Source: Geminocystis sp. NIES-3708 | GTDB lineage: Bacteria; Cyanobacteriota; Cyanobacteriia; Cyanobacteriales; Cyanobacteriaceae | Reading direction: 5' to 3' | Assembly (NCBI RefSeq): GCF_001548095.1 | Contig: NZ_AP014815.1 | Span: forward strand, 1,673,656 to 1,737,655 | Length of the DNA: 64,000 bases | Shown: in pieces, positions 35,900-44,296 of the stretch | Position numbering within the stretch: the first letter of the stretch is position 1 | Layout: each line of letters starts with the position of its first letter | Notes under the pieces: generated by a model | The model's database searches: none | What the model saw: only the letters and a program-made list of their open reading frames with translations | Told to the model about the DNA's origin: nothing | Translations under genes and position numbers: made by a program

Positions 35900-36157
35900 T
35901 TATATATCTCCTTTATAAGTAGATGACCAACCAAATAATTTTCGTAGGCGTTGAGAAGGATTAAATTTAAACAGTGTACTATCCCTTTTTTCTTGGATAT
36001 AAAATATTCCAAAATTTCTTAAATTGACACTTTCTTTCTTTTTTAAACAATTATATATTTCTTCTAAGGTAGCATTAACAATTTCTTTAACAATCCCATC
36101 TTTTTTATTAACTTTTTGAGCAATACATTTTACCGATTTTTTCTGATTTATAGACAT
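35900..36157 (-). CDS. HU/IHF-family DNA-binding protein
   Basis: 85 aa. Helical start, then VNATLEEIYNCLKKKESVNL, RNFGIFYI and a truncated beta-arm ending with FNPSQRLRKLFGW. The NLRNFGIF pattern matches the HU/IHF fold; the body is shorter in the DNA-binding arm than standard HU. Plasmid or island type. A 31-codon ORF lies immediately upstream. Confidence 0.75.
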   Translation of the reverse strand: MSINQKKSVKCIAQKVNKKDGIVKEIVNATLEEIYNCLKKKESVNLRNFGIFYIQEKRDSTLFKFNPSQRLRKLFGWSSTYKGDI

Positions 36158-36158
36158 C

Positions 36159-36254
36159 TTATTCTTTCAAATCAATACCGTTTTCTTCTAAATATTGAGT
36201 GATACCAACTTCTAAATCTGCTAAGGCATCCTCCATAGTGTCTTTTACCCTCAT
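36159..36254 (-). CDS. 31-residue ORF with a strong Shine-Dalgarno, just upstream of the HU-like gene
   Basis: ATG 36254 is preceded by AAGGAGGA with ideal spacing (36261-36268). The peptide MRVKDTMEDALADLEVGITQ...NGIDLKE resembles the tail of HicB-like antitoxins (acidic helix plus YLEENG) and stops one base before the HU-like ATG. Could be a relic under the original signals or a translation-coupling leader. Confidence 0.4.
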   Translation of the reverse strand: MRVKDTMEDALADLEVGITQYLEENGIDLKE

Positions 36255-36515
36255 AAACCGTTCCTCCTTAATCATGAGCAACGACAAAAGAGTTAATGTT
36301 CTCGTTAACCGATTTCTATTCTTCCTTGATAGTAAACAAAATCGCTAAGTTTGAAGTATTTTTCTTCAAAACTTTAATTGTTACTCATGATTTCTTAAAT
36401 ACTAAATAATGTTATTGGGATAAAAATTTCGAGGTTATTGAATTTCCTGAAAAATCAGAAATTGTTATGACTTGGTTTAATCCTAATTTCTCAGGTGAAT
36501 ATCATCTGTTTCTGC

Positions 36516-37010
36516 CTAATTGATTGTGAATTCAATAATACCTCTTAATCTAGCCTTTTCAGGTGCATCGCTCCATGTTCCTACTGTACGGTTAAAAGGA
36601 TTTTTTCCTCCATTTATTACTCCGTAATCTTCACCGCCTTGTAGTAAATTATTATTCGGTTCTCCCGATGCCCAGTTTGTATAGGGAACATTTTCATTAT
36701 TAATCCAAATAAAATGCCCTTCTTCTTGGTAATCATTTATACCAATCCAGACAAAATCAGTGTCATGGTGAAGGAATGTATTTATTAACCACTGATTCTC
36801 TTTTTCATCATTGATTGTCACTAAATATCCGCCTAATTTCTCCGCTAAAACTCTTGCTTCCTGCCATGACATTACGTCTGTCAAAAGATATTCATTCCCA
36901 TTGTCAGGATTGACTATTTTTCTTTCATCTCCTTTTACTTTTGGGCTTATTAATAGAAAAAATATACTAAACAAAATTAAGTAAAATTTGTTCCATCTAT
37001 TTTGCAACAT
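36516..37010 (-). CDS. Secreted C-type lectin-domain protein
   Basis: 164 aa with a signal peptide (about 1-27, core FYLILFSIFFLLISP). Residues about 35-160 form a C-type lectin fold: YLLTDVMSWQEARVLAEKLG, then GYLVTINDEKENQWL, WIGINDYQEEG, the sugar/calcium motif EPN in ASGEPNN, and GTWSDAP in place of WND. Exported, perhaps cell-surface glycan binding. Cysteines typical of animal CTLDs are absent, as is usual in bacteria. Confidence 0.82.
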   Translation of the reverse strand: MLQNRWNKFYLILFSIFFLLISPKVKGDERKIVNPDNGNEYLLTDVMSWQEARVLAEKLGGYLVTINDEKENQWLINTFLHHDTDFVWIGINDYQEEGHFIWINNENVPYTNWASGEPNNNLLQGGEDYGVINGGKNPFNRTVGTWSDAPEKARLRGIIEFTIN

Positions 37011-37103
37011 AAAATTTTTTATCTCATAGTTTTGGTCAACGATATTAGAAGCTGTTTGAAAAGTTTTGATGTAGAATATGTTAGTGGAAAACTGAAAAAC
37101 AAA

Positions 37104-37175
37104 ATGATAAGACTATTGTACGATATTGACCTCACCGATTACTGGTGACAAATTTTAGAACCATTAATTTTTCAG
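37104..37175 (+). pseudogene. Possible transposase start remnant in a 330-base gap
   Basis: ATG 37104 reads MIRLLYDIDLTDYW, TGA, then QILEPLIFQ, like the N-terminus of IS4/IS5-family transposases (DLTD.QW..LEPLI). The rest is missing. Otherwise the gap 37011-37339 contains nothing recognisable. Confidence 0.45.
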
Positions 37176-37339
37176 ACTTTCAGGTATTTATTAATTTTTA
37201 TTGCTTTTATTTTGAATTTTTGTTTATTTCTCTAACTTCTAACAGATGACTGTTTTCCTGAGTGCTGAGGTGTAATCATTCACTGTCGGCACATCTAATA
37301 AAGTATTATTATATTGGGTGCGATCAAACATTGATAAGA

Positions 37340-37867
37340 TTATGGGGTATTTTTGATTTGCATTACTTGAGAAAAAATTATCTCTCTGTTAAATTGTTTT
37401 TGACACTGTTTATCCCACATTTCTTCTAAATCATTTACTGTTTCTATAAATTTTTGTACATTATCTTTATTTACTCGATTAAATAAATTTTTTATCTCAT
37501 AAATTTTTGTTGGTATATAACCAATGGCATCAGAATTATTTTCATAATAATATGGACCATGTTCTATTTTTAAAGGTTTAGAATGTACTAAATTATTCCT
37601 AAATTTTTTCATTTCATCTATTATTGTCTCTAATTCAGAAAACTCATCTTCACTTATATTTAATTGCTCATTTATTTCCTTGATTTTGTTTTTGAAGTCA
37701 ATATCTTTTATTTTCTTTAAACTATCTTGAATAAACTGAATATAAACAACATTAGTTAAGGATTCGATCGCAAAGAAAGAAAAAGCCATTAAGGATGGTA
37801 GAAAAAAATTAACTCTTGGATCATCTGTTACCCCTTCTCCATAACATTCCAGAAAATAAATATTCAT
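37340..37867 (-). CDS. Hypothetical protein with HEPN-like R-X4-H motif
   Basis: 175 aa, helical. The motif RNNLVHS (Arg, four residues, His) within a helical context (DEMKKFRNNLVHSKPL) is the signature of HEPN domains, many of which are RNA-cutting toxins or defence effectors. There is no MNT nucleotidyltransferase partner nearby; the gene upstream at 38071 is a PIN toxin. Call by motif only. Confidence 0.5.
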   Translation of the reverse strand: MNIYFLECYGEGVTDDPRVNFFLPSLMAFSFFAIESLTNVVYIQFIQDSLKKIKDIDFKNKIKEINEQLNISEDEFSELETIIDEMKKFRNNLVHSKPLKIEHGPYYYENNSDAIGYIPTKIYEIKNLFNRVNKDNVQKFIETVNDLEEMWDKQCQKQFNREIIFSQVMQIKNTP

Positions 37868-38070
37868 ATTTTTTAATACAATATAGTTAGAGTAATCATG
37901 TTATTTTATATTTAAGAAAACCATAAATTTAATATTATTTAGTATTATTTATTCCTTATTTTATTTTGTCCTTTATTGATAAAGTTATATCGTTATTTTT
38001 TAAAAGATTGAAAAGCAACATAAGCATATAAAAATTAGGTTAGTAGAATATTAAATTTTTTATTGTCTTG

Positions 38071-38448
38071 CTAACAATAAATATTAAAGTCTCTAAAATC
38101 TGTAGTTAAAATTCGATTTTCCTTAATTTCTTCTGCTAAAATTACCAAAGAAGCATCTGCTAAATCCATTGGTAAATCAGAATATTTTTTCATTAACTCA
38201 ATCATTCTCGTTAAATTATCGTTACTTAAATGAAAAATATCTATACTATCTTTTGTTAACTGATTTAAGAACTTAAATTGAGCTTCTTTATTGCATCTTT
38301 CTAATAATAAATAACTGGTTTCTACTATTAGTGGATAGGTAATAACTAATTTTTCTTTAAGAGTAACAAGTTTTTGTTTTGCTAGTTCATGAAATTTATC
38401 TTTATTATTTCCTAAAGCTATGAAAAAACCAGTGTCAGCAATAATCAT
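38071..38448 (-). CDS. VapC-type PIN-domain toxin
   Basis: 125 aa PIN-domain ribonuclease. Acidic residues of the active site are visible: Asp5 in IIADTGFF, Glu43 in IVETSYLL, Asp98 in DLADASL and Asp117 in LTTDFRDF. Paired with the antitoxin gene 2 bases upstream. Apparently intact. Confidence 0.9.
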   Translation of the reverse strand: MIIADTGFFIALGNNKDKFHELAKQKLVTLKEKLVITYPLIVETSYLLLERCNKEAQFKFLNQLTKDSIDIFHLSNDNLTRMIELMKKYSDLPMDLADASLVILAEEIKENRILTTDFRDFNIYC

Positions 38449-38450
38449 AA

Positions 38451-38696
38451 TTAACCTTTCTTCGACATAATATCTTGAGCAATTTGTTCTGATTTTTCTG
38501 CTAAATCTGGTTCATCAGCAAAGCAACCAATAAAATCACTATTCCTTAATTCTGCTAATGGATCATCCTTTACATAACCTTTTTTTTCTTCTTTCTTATT
38601 CTCAATTGTTGTTATAATTATTTGGGCAATCACTTCTTGTCCTGTTTCTGATAATTCTGACAATTTACTAATTGCTTTTTCTAGTTGTTTAATCAT
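38451..38696 (-). CDS. Antitoxin partner of the VapC-type toxin
   Basis: 81 aa, charged, helical. MIKQLEKAISKLSELSETGQ at the start and a C-terminal segment (DPLAELRNSDFIGCFADEPD) that likely wraps the toxin. It ends 2 bases before the toxin ATG, the usual layout with antitoxin first. Family by context. Confidence 0.78.
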   Translation of the reverse strand: MIKQLEKAISKLSELSETGQEVIAQIIITTIENKKEEKKGYVKDDPLAELRNSDFIGCFADEPDLAEKSEQIAQDIMSKKG

Positions 38697-38820
38697 GGTT
38701 TAATTTCCTTTATTCAATAAAAAAATGAGGGATTATTCGATCATCATTAACATCAATTTAATGGTTTTAAAGAGGATAAAACTATCTTTTGATGTAGTTG
38801 ATTTTCCTTAATTATGCTAA

Positions 38821-39932
38821 TATAGTGTTCTTAAATAAGTTGTAAGAATATAACTAATAATTAATTAACCAAAATTAGTAGATTCCTCGCCATGTATCAG
38901 GAAGACCTTAATCAATATATTCAGTCAAATCCAGACCCTAGAGAATTGAAACGTGCAGTAGCAGTAAAAATGTGGTTGGACGGATATAAACATTATCAGA
39001 TTCAAAATATTTTAGGGGTAAGTTCAGGTTTTATTAGTAAATGGACAGATAAATATGAACACTCAGGCATTGAAGTCTTAAAATTAAAATATATGGGTTC
39101 AAATGGTTATTTGAAAGAGGAACAACGACAACAAATAAATAAATGGCTAAAAGAAAAAACTATTGGTCTTTATCATCCGTAAAAACAGAAATATTAGTCA
39201 GATATAATGTGGAGTTTGAATCTAATCAAAGTTATTATGATATGTTGAATTTAGCGGGAATTAGTTGGAAAAAAAGTCAAAAATCAAATCCCAAAGAAGA
39301 TCAAGAATTAGTCGAAAAAAAACAAGAAATAATAGATTGGTTAGAAATAAATAGTTATGAAATACAAACAGGAGAATTAGCAGTTTTTTTTGAAGATGAA
39401 TGTCATTTATTATGGGGAGATACCTGTGGTTATATTTGGGGTAAAAAAGAATAAAGAGTAGAAATAGCGATGATAAATGAAAGAAGAAGGCAAACTTATT
39501 ATGGAGCAATAAATATATTAAATCAAAAGTGTATAAGTAAAAAATATGAAGGGTGTAATTCAAAGAATACAATAGATTTTATCAAATATTTATTATCAGA
39601 AAATAAAGAAAGTCGTATCGCCATAATATGGGATGGAGCGAGCTATCATCGTTCAGAAGAAATAAGAGAATATTTACAGTCATTAAATGAGGGTTTAGAA
39701 GAAACAAAATGGAAGGTAACTTGCATAAGATTTGCCCCCAATTGCCCAAAACAAAATCCAATGGAAGATATATGGCTACAGGGAAAAAGATTTATTAGAG
39801 AATTTTATCATTTATGTAAATCATTTAAGATTGTTAGATATTTATTTGAATTTTCTACGAATAATAATATTTTTAATTTTCCCAAAATGTTTATGTATGG
39901 TAATTTCTCACAAATGATTTAGGACTGTTATA
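38821..39932 (+). mobile_element. IS630-family insertion sequence, about 1.1 kb
   Basis: Imperfect terminal inverted repeats: the left end starts TATAGTGTTCTTAAATAAGT (38821) and the right end, read in reverse, TATAACAGTCCTAAATCATT (39932), matching at about 16 of 23 positions. Each end carries TA, the IS630/Tc1 target. The enclosed transposase ORF is interrupted. Confidence 0.8.
38892..39922 (+). pseudogene. IS630-family transposase in two frames with an internal stop
   Basis: The first frame (97 codons from ATG 38892) is the helix-turn-helix part (AVKMWLDGYKHYQIQNILGV). At AAAAAAC (39154-39160) the reading must move -1 to continue as YWSLSSVKTEILVRYNVEFE, a classic slippery stretch, so frameshifting may be programmed. 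The catalytic DDE residues follow: Asp in FEDECHLLWGD, Asp in IIWDGASYHRSEE, Glu in PKQNPMEDIWLQGK. A TAA at 39452-39454 interrupts this second frame (Gln likely originally), so the element probably cannot move by itself. Confidence 0.85.
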
Positions 39933-39962
39933 AATAATTTTAATCCTAAATAACTAAAATAT

Positions 39963-40333
39963 TTATTCATTTTTTACTGGTAAATATCGAACACGATAAT
40001 TATTATCTTTAATAGTAATAATTGCACCATTTTCTAAGATATTTTGAAATTCTTCTAAAACAGGATTTCATTTAGATAAAACATAATCAGGATTAGCTTT
40101 TTCTAATCGAAAAATCATCACACTAGGCAAAGAATCACCCCTAAACGCCAACAATTCCCCAAAATCTAAATCGAAAGTGAGAATTATTCTTCCTTCATCC
40201 TTTGCTTTGACATAATCAGAGAATCAGGTAAATAAAACAAGCCTTCTTCTGATAGATGAATAGCATAATATCCTTGCTGAGATAAAGCCTTAACAGTTAA
40301 AGGTGATACTCCCATATCTGCTAAAAATTTCAT
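39963..40333 (-). pseudogene. DUF5615 (PIN-like) toxin, frameshifted
   Basis: ATG 40333 overlaps the antitoxin stop (ATGA). MKFLADMGVSPLTVKALSQQ and YAIHLSEEGL match the DUF5615 N-terminus. The frame breaks near 40217 and continues as VKAKDEGRIILTFDLDFGEL, with metal-site Asp residues in TFDLDFGE. Later TGA replaces a codon after YVLSK, and the tail ends at 39963. Two defects; the antitoxin is intact. Confidence 0.85.
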
Positions 40334-40581
40334 GCCACTTTTTGCTCAAAAGAATAAACTTTTTCATCCGCTAACAAGGAGGCATAGTTAAGGGAGGCTT
40401 GAATATCCCCTAATTCTAAGTCAGGATACTCTCTTAAAATTTCTTCGATCGACATATCACTAGCTAACAATTTTAGCACTAAAGCAACTGTAATGCGCAT
40501 TCCTCGAATACAAGCCCTTCCTCCCATGATTTCAGAGTTAAAGGTGATTCTTCCCAAAATAACTTTTGTATTTTCCATCAT
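40330..40581 (-). CDS. DUF433-family antitoxin
   Basis: 83 aa HTH antitoxin: ITFNSEIMGGRACIRGMRIT, then VALVLKLLASDMSIEEILRE and LELGDIQASLNYASL are the DUF433 pattern. It overlaps the following broken DUF5615 toxin by 4 bases. Intact orphan antitoxin. Confidence 0.9.
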   Translation of the reverse strand: MMENTKVILGRITFNSEIMGGRACIRGMRITVALVLKLLASDMSIEEILREYPDLELGDIQASLNYASLLADEKVYSFEQKVA

Positions 40582-40806
40582 CTTCTACTTAATTGCATGA
40601 TTTTAATTCTATTTTATGACATTATCTATTTGCTCGATCAAAAACATAAAACGGAATAAAATACTATCTATAAACTTATAATACTAGGATAGAAATAATT
40701 TTTTCTGCAAATAAATCAATAAAATTTAACTCTGTAAAAAAATATGCAATTAGTTAGATTATTTTTTAGAACCTAGAATAAAAAACAAAATTAGTAATTA
40801 ACATTT

Positions 40807-41226
40807 TCAAGATAAAATTTTTAACTTAAAATCATTAGGATTTAGAATTTTAATACCTCGAAAAGAATTTAAAACTAACAAGTCTAAATCACCAGTAATA
40901 ATGAAATCTACTGGAATAGATAAACCAGCTTCTAAAACTATTTTATCCTTTAAATCTCTTAATTCTTTCACTGCTAATATTGACAGAGGTTGACATAGTA
41001 TAGTAACAGATTTTATGGTATCTATCAAATCTTGTTCTGAATAGTTTAGCTGTTTTAATCTTTTCTGTAACTTTGATTTTGTTAAAGTATCTTCTAACTC
41101 TTGTAATAAAGAATTAGATATATAAATACTCGCCAAATTATTTTCTGTTAAACTAATTATTTCACGAGGCACTCCGCCCCACAATAATCCAGAAATCCAA
41201 ATATTTGTATCTAATAAAAGTTTCAT
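40807..41226 (-). CDS. PIN-domain toxin (putative toxin component, VapC-like)
   Basis: 139 aa. LLLDTNIWISGLLWGGVPRE is the typical start of the PIN-family 'putative toxin component' group; acidic positions are Asp6, Glu43, Asp94 and Asp113/Asp115 in ITGDLDLLVLNSF. It follows its antitoxin with a one-base overlap. Intact. Confidence 0.9.
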   Translation of the reverse strand: MKLLLDTNIWISGLLWGGVPREIISLTENNLASIYISNSLLQELEDTLTKSKLQKRLKQLNYSEQDLIDTIKSVTILCQPLSILAVKELRDLKDKIVLEAGLSIPVDFIITGDLDLLVLNSFRGIKILNPNDFKLKILS

Positions 41227-41441
41227 TATTTAGTCTTGGTTTCTCTAACTTCTTTTACTAGAGATACGATTTCTTCCATTGATAATTGATCTTCATCTTC
41301 TCCTAATTCATCTATTTTTTGCCATAAGTGATTAAGAGTTTTTTGTGGTTTTGCTAATTTTTTAATATACTGATATAATTCAGCTAATTTATCTTCGGGA
41401 ATGTTATCAATTTCTGCTTTAATTAAATCTGCGATCGACAT
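41226..41441 (-). CDS. Antitoxin of the PIN module next to methyltransferase copy 2
   Basis: 71 aa. MSIADLIKAEIDNIPEDKLA, then a helix and an acidic C-terminus. The start sequence and upstream bases match the decayed copy at 12905-13134, marking the edge of the duplicated segment. One-base overlap with the toxin gene. Intact. Confidence 0.8.
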   Translation of the reverse strand: MSIADLIKAEIDNIPEDKLAELYQYIKKLAKPQKTLNHLWQKIDELGEDEDQLSMEEIVSLVKEVRETKTK

Positions 41442-42470
41442 AAAATACCTACAAGTAAAGTTGATATATACATCAAATTATAACAAAATCAACTCAGCAA
41501 ATAAATTATTAATCTGTAAAACATTCTCAACGATCAATCTTAACACATTAACTACGACACTATTTCCAAATTGTTTATAAGCAATATTATTACTACCACT
41601 AATAATAAAATCATCAGGAAATCCCATAATTCTCGCACATTCTCTAGGTGCTAATTTCCGAATTTTACCATTAATTAAATAAATACCAGTTTTTGACCCA
41701 ATACCCCCACCATAAGCGGATAAAGTGATAGCATGACCAAATTGATGATAAATTCTTTCACCTTGCCCACCTTTATTAATCGTACCAATTCTAATGGTTT
41801 TTTGCGGATAATTCCCTAAAATATCTCTAGTTATCTCCAAATTTTCGTTCATTTTTATATCACTTCTATTAATAATAAAATCCTTAGTTTCTGAGTCATC
41901 TAAACAAAAATCAATTAAACTGGTTGCTTTACTATAACTATTAGGAAAAATAAACATTTTAACCTTTAAATCTTTTCTAAAACCTAAAATATAGATTCTT
42001 TCTCGCTTTTGAGGTACACCAAAATTAGAAGCATTTAACACTTGATAAAAAACATCATAACCAATTTCATTTAAAGTATTTTTAACAACTTTTAAAGTTT
42101 TACCACCATCATGCCTAGCAAAATTTTTCACATTTTCTAAGATTAATAATGACGGTTGATGATATTTAGCAATTCTCACTATATCAAAAAATAAAGTACC
42201 CCTAGTATCATTAAATCCTAATTGTTTCCCTGAAATACTAAAGGCTTGACAAGGAAAACCAGCACACAAAATATCATGACTAGGTATCTCATTTTCAGGA
42301 ATTATGGTTATATCTCCTTCGGGTAAAATACCATAATTTTTTAAGTAAATTTCCTGACAATATTTATCCCATTCAGAAACAAAAACACATTTAGCACCAT
42401 AATAACTTAATGCTTGATGAAAACCGCCAATTCCTGCGAATAAATCAATAAAAGTTTTTCCTTTTAACAT
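41433..42470 (-). repeat. Long direct repeat, copy 2
   Basis: Second copy of the segment at 13126-14163: methyltransferase gene plus antitoxin start, same orientation, differing by scattered substitutions. Confidence 0.85.
41478..42470 (-). CDS. DNA (cytosine-5-)-methyltransferase, copy 2 (intact)
   Basis: 330 aa. All main motifs look right: I DLFAGIGGFHQ, IV GFPCQAFSISGKQLGF with catalytic Cys, VI ENVKNF, VIII PQKRERIYILGF, then MGFPDDF and X FGNSVVV. The target recognition region is short (about 60 aa), so one specific short site is expected; which is unknown. Near-identical to 13171-14163 but with conserved residues kept. Flanked by the GmrSD-like pseudogene upstream and the PIN module downstream. 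No restriction partner is next to it. Confidence 0.95.
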   Translation of the reverse strand: MLKGKTFIDLFAGIGGFHQALSYYGAKCVFVSEWDKYCQEIYLKNYGILPEGDITIIPENEIPSHDILCAGFPCQAFSISGKQLGFNDTRGTLFFDIVRIAKYHQPSLLILENVKNFARHDGGKTLKVVKNTLNEIGYDVFYQVLNASNFGVPQKRERIYILGFRKDLKVKMFIFPNSYSKATSLIDFCLDDSETKDFIINRSDIKMNENLEITRDILGNYPQKTIRIGTINKGGQGERIYHQFGHAITLSAYGGGIGSKTGIYLINGKIRKLAPRECARIMGFPDDFIISGSNNIAYKQFGNSVVVNVLRLIVENVLQINNLFAELILL

Positions 42471-42481
42471 TCACCTGATTA

Positions 42482-44163
42482 TTATCTAATCCAAACTTTA
42501 ACTGCAATATCTGCTAAATATTTTGAACGTTGATTAATAGCTTCTAAATTCCATATTTCAATATTTTGTTCTCGAAAATAATGATTAATTCGGAGATTAC
42601 TATTATTAAAATAATCTATTTTTTTAGAAAAAGATTTATTGGATAGTTCGCCATTATAAGCTGTCAACGTTAAATTTCCTAATCTGTGAATATATGAATC
42701 TAATTTTTCTTTTTCATTTTCTAACATAAGTTTCCATTCATCATTTAATGTCTGAGGTAAGATATGTTCTATTGTTAAATTATCCAAACTAACAATTTCT
42801 TTTGTTTGATATTTCTCTATACTACTTAAAACTAATTTTACCCTTTCATTATTAGTTTTTTCTTATATATTGATTTTGTAATAATAGCCTGTCTAAATTC
42901 TTTATCATCAGGCCATCTATCATTATCCTTAAAACTATCTAAAACTTTATATAATTTCATAGGTAAATTTCCCTCTTCAGAAGATAGTAAACTATATAGT
43001 TTGTTACAAATATTTCCTAAACTTCTGGTAGAAATATCAACTATCCATCTTCTCACAAAATAAGATTCTAAATAACGAAGAATTTCGAGAAAATCACACT
43101 GTGGTAAATTATTTTCTTGATAATCATGAAAAACGTTTAATAAAAAAATATAAACTACCTTAAAGTCCAAAATTTTAAATCGTCCTAAGTATTCATTAAT
43201 AGTGGTATTATCATTAGGACATGAAAGATTTAGATAATAGCTGATAAATTTTGTTATTTCAGTTAATTTATTTTCTATATTTTTCTCTTGTTTTTTAAAT
43301 CTATTTTGAAACTCTTTGTATATATTTCTTTGTAAAACAGATTTTCCATCTTTTCGCAAATAAAACCATAGTGCATTTGTCAATTCTTCCGCAACTTTTT
43401 CTTGATTATTTTCAAATTGATTTAAAAATTTATTTTGAACTAGCAACCATGTTTCATTATAAATTTTTTCTCTTTTATGAGGTTCTAAAAGCATAAAAAT
43501 ATAATTACGAACTAAATCAGATTGAGTCAATTCTTGACCTTTATAGTTTAAACTTTCAAAGATTAGATAAGGATTATCTTCCTCTCCAGATGTAATATTG
43601 ACAAAAAATAAACGCTCTAAAATTATATTTTTCAGTTTTCTAAACTCAATATTATTACTAGACTTATTAATATTTTTATCAAAAAATTTAAACAGTTCAA
43701 AAATTTTACTTTCCCTACTTAATTCTTCAATATTTTCTAGTTCTAAATCAATAATTTTTTTATATGATTTTTTATCTGTTTGAGTAGGTAATAATTTATA
43801 ACGATAATCTTCTGATTGATATTTATTAATTAAATGTGTTTCATAAATTTCTTCTTTTAAAGAATTTTCATTATCAAGAGAATATCTAATTGCAGCTAAT
43901 AAGATAGTTAAAGTCGTAAGTCGTTGTTGTCCATCAATAATTATAAACGGGGAAATACCGTCAGCCGTTCCAGGTATTGATTGTGTAACAATTGAACCCA
44001 TAAAAAAAGGATCATCGCTATGATCATCATAAATCATTAATAAGTCTTCCCATAACATTTGCCAATTATCTTTTTTCCAAGAATAAGATCTTTGAAACAA
44101 TGGTACTTGAAACTGTTTTGTACCTTCTAGTAAATTTCTTAAACTGGTTTCAGAGGCTTTCAT
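42482..44163 (-). pseudogene. GmrSD-like type IV restriction protein (DUF262 plus HNH), frameshifted
   Basis: The first part (441 codons from ATG 44163) has the DUF262 signature: PLFQRSYSWKKDNWQMLWED and IIDGQQRLTTLTILL, a nucleotide-dependent domain. The C-terminal DUF1524/HNH nuclease part lies in another frame: LTIEHILPQTLNDEW and RLGNLTLTAYNGELSNKSF, ending at 42482. The frames are joined at an A6C run near 42860 (AAGAAAAAAC in sense). Such enzymes cut modified DNA. The break is either a mutation or a switchable homopolymer. Confidence 0.85.
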
Positions 44164-44296
44164 TTTATAATTGACTTTGGGATAAATTTAACAATATGAA
44201 AGTTGATAGTTTTTTATATGTTGTCGTTTTTTCTACAAAAACAAAATTAATACACTACTACTTTACTCTATCAATAAAAGGTATTGATTTCAAGCA

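Noticed and set aside
39261-39572. 103-codon minus-strand ORF rich in Phe/Leu
   Set aside because: Antisense shadow of the IS630 transposase; composition follows its A-rich codons.
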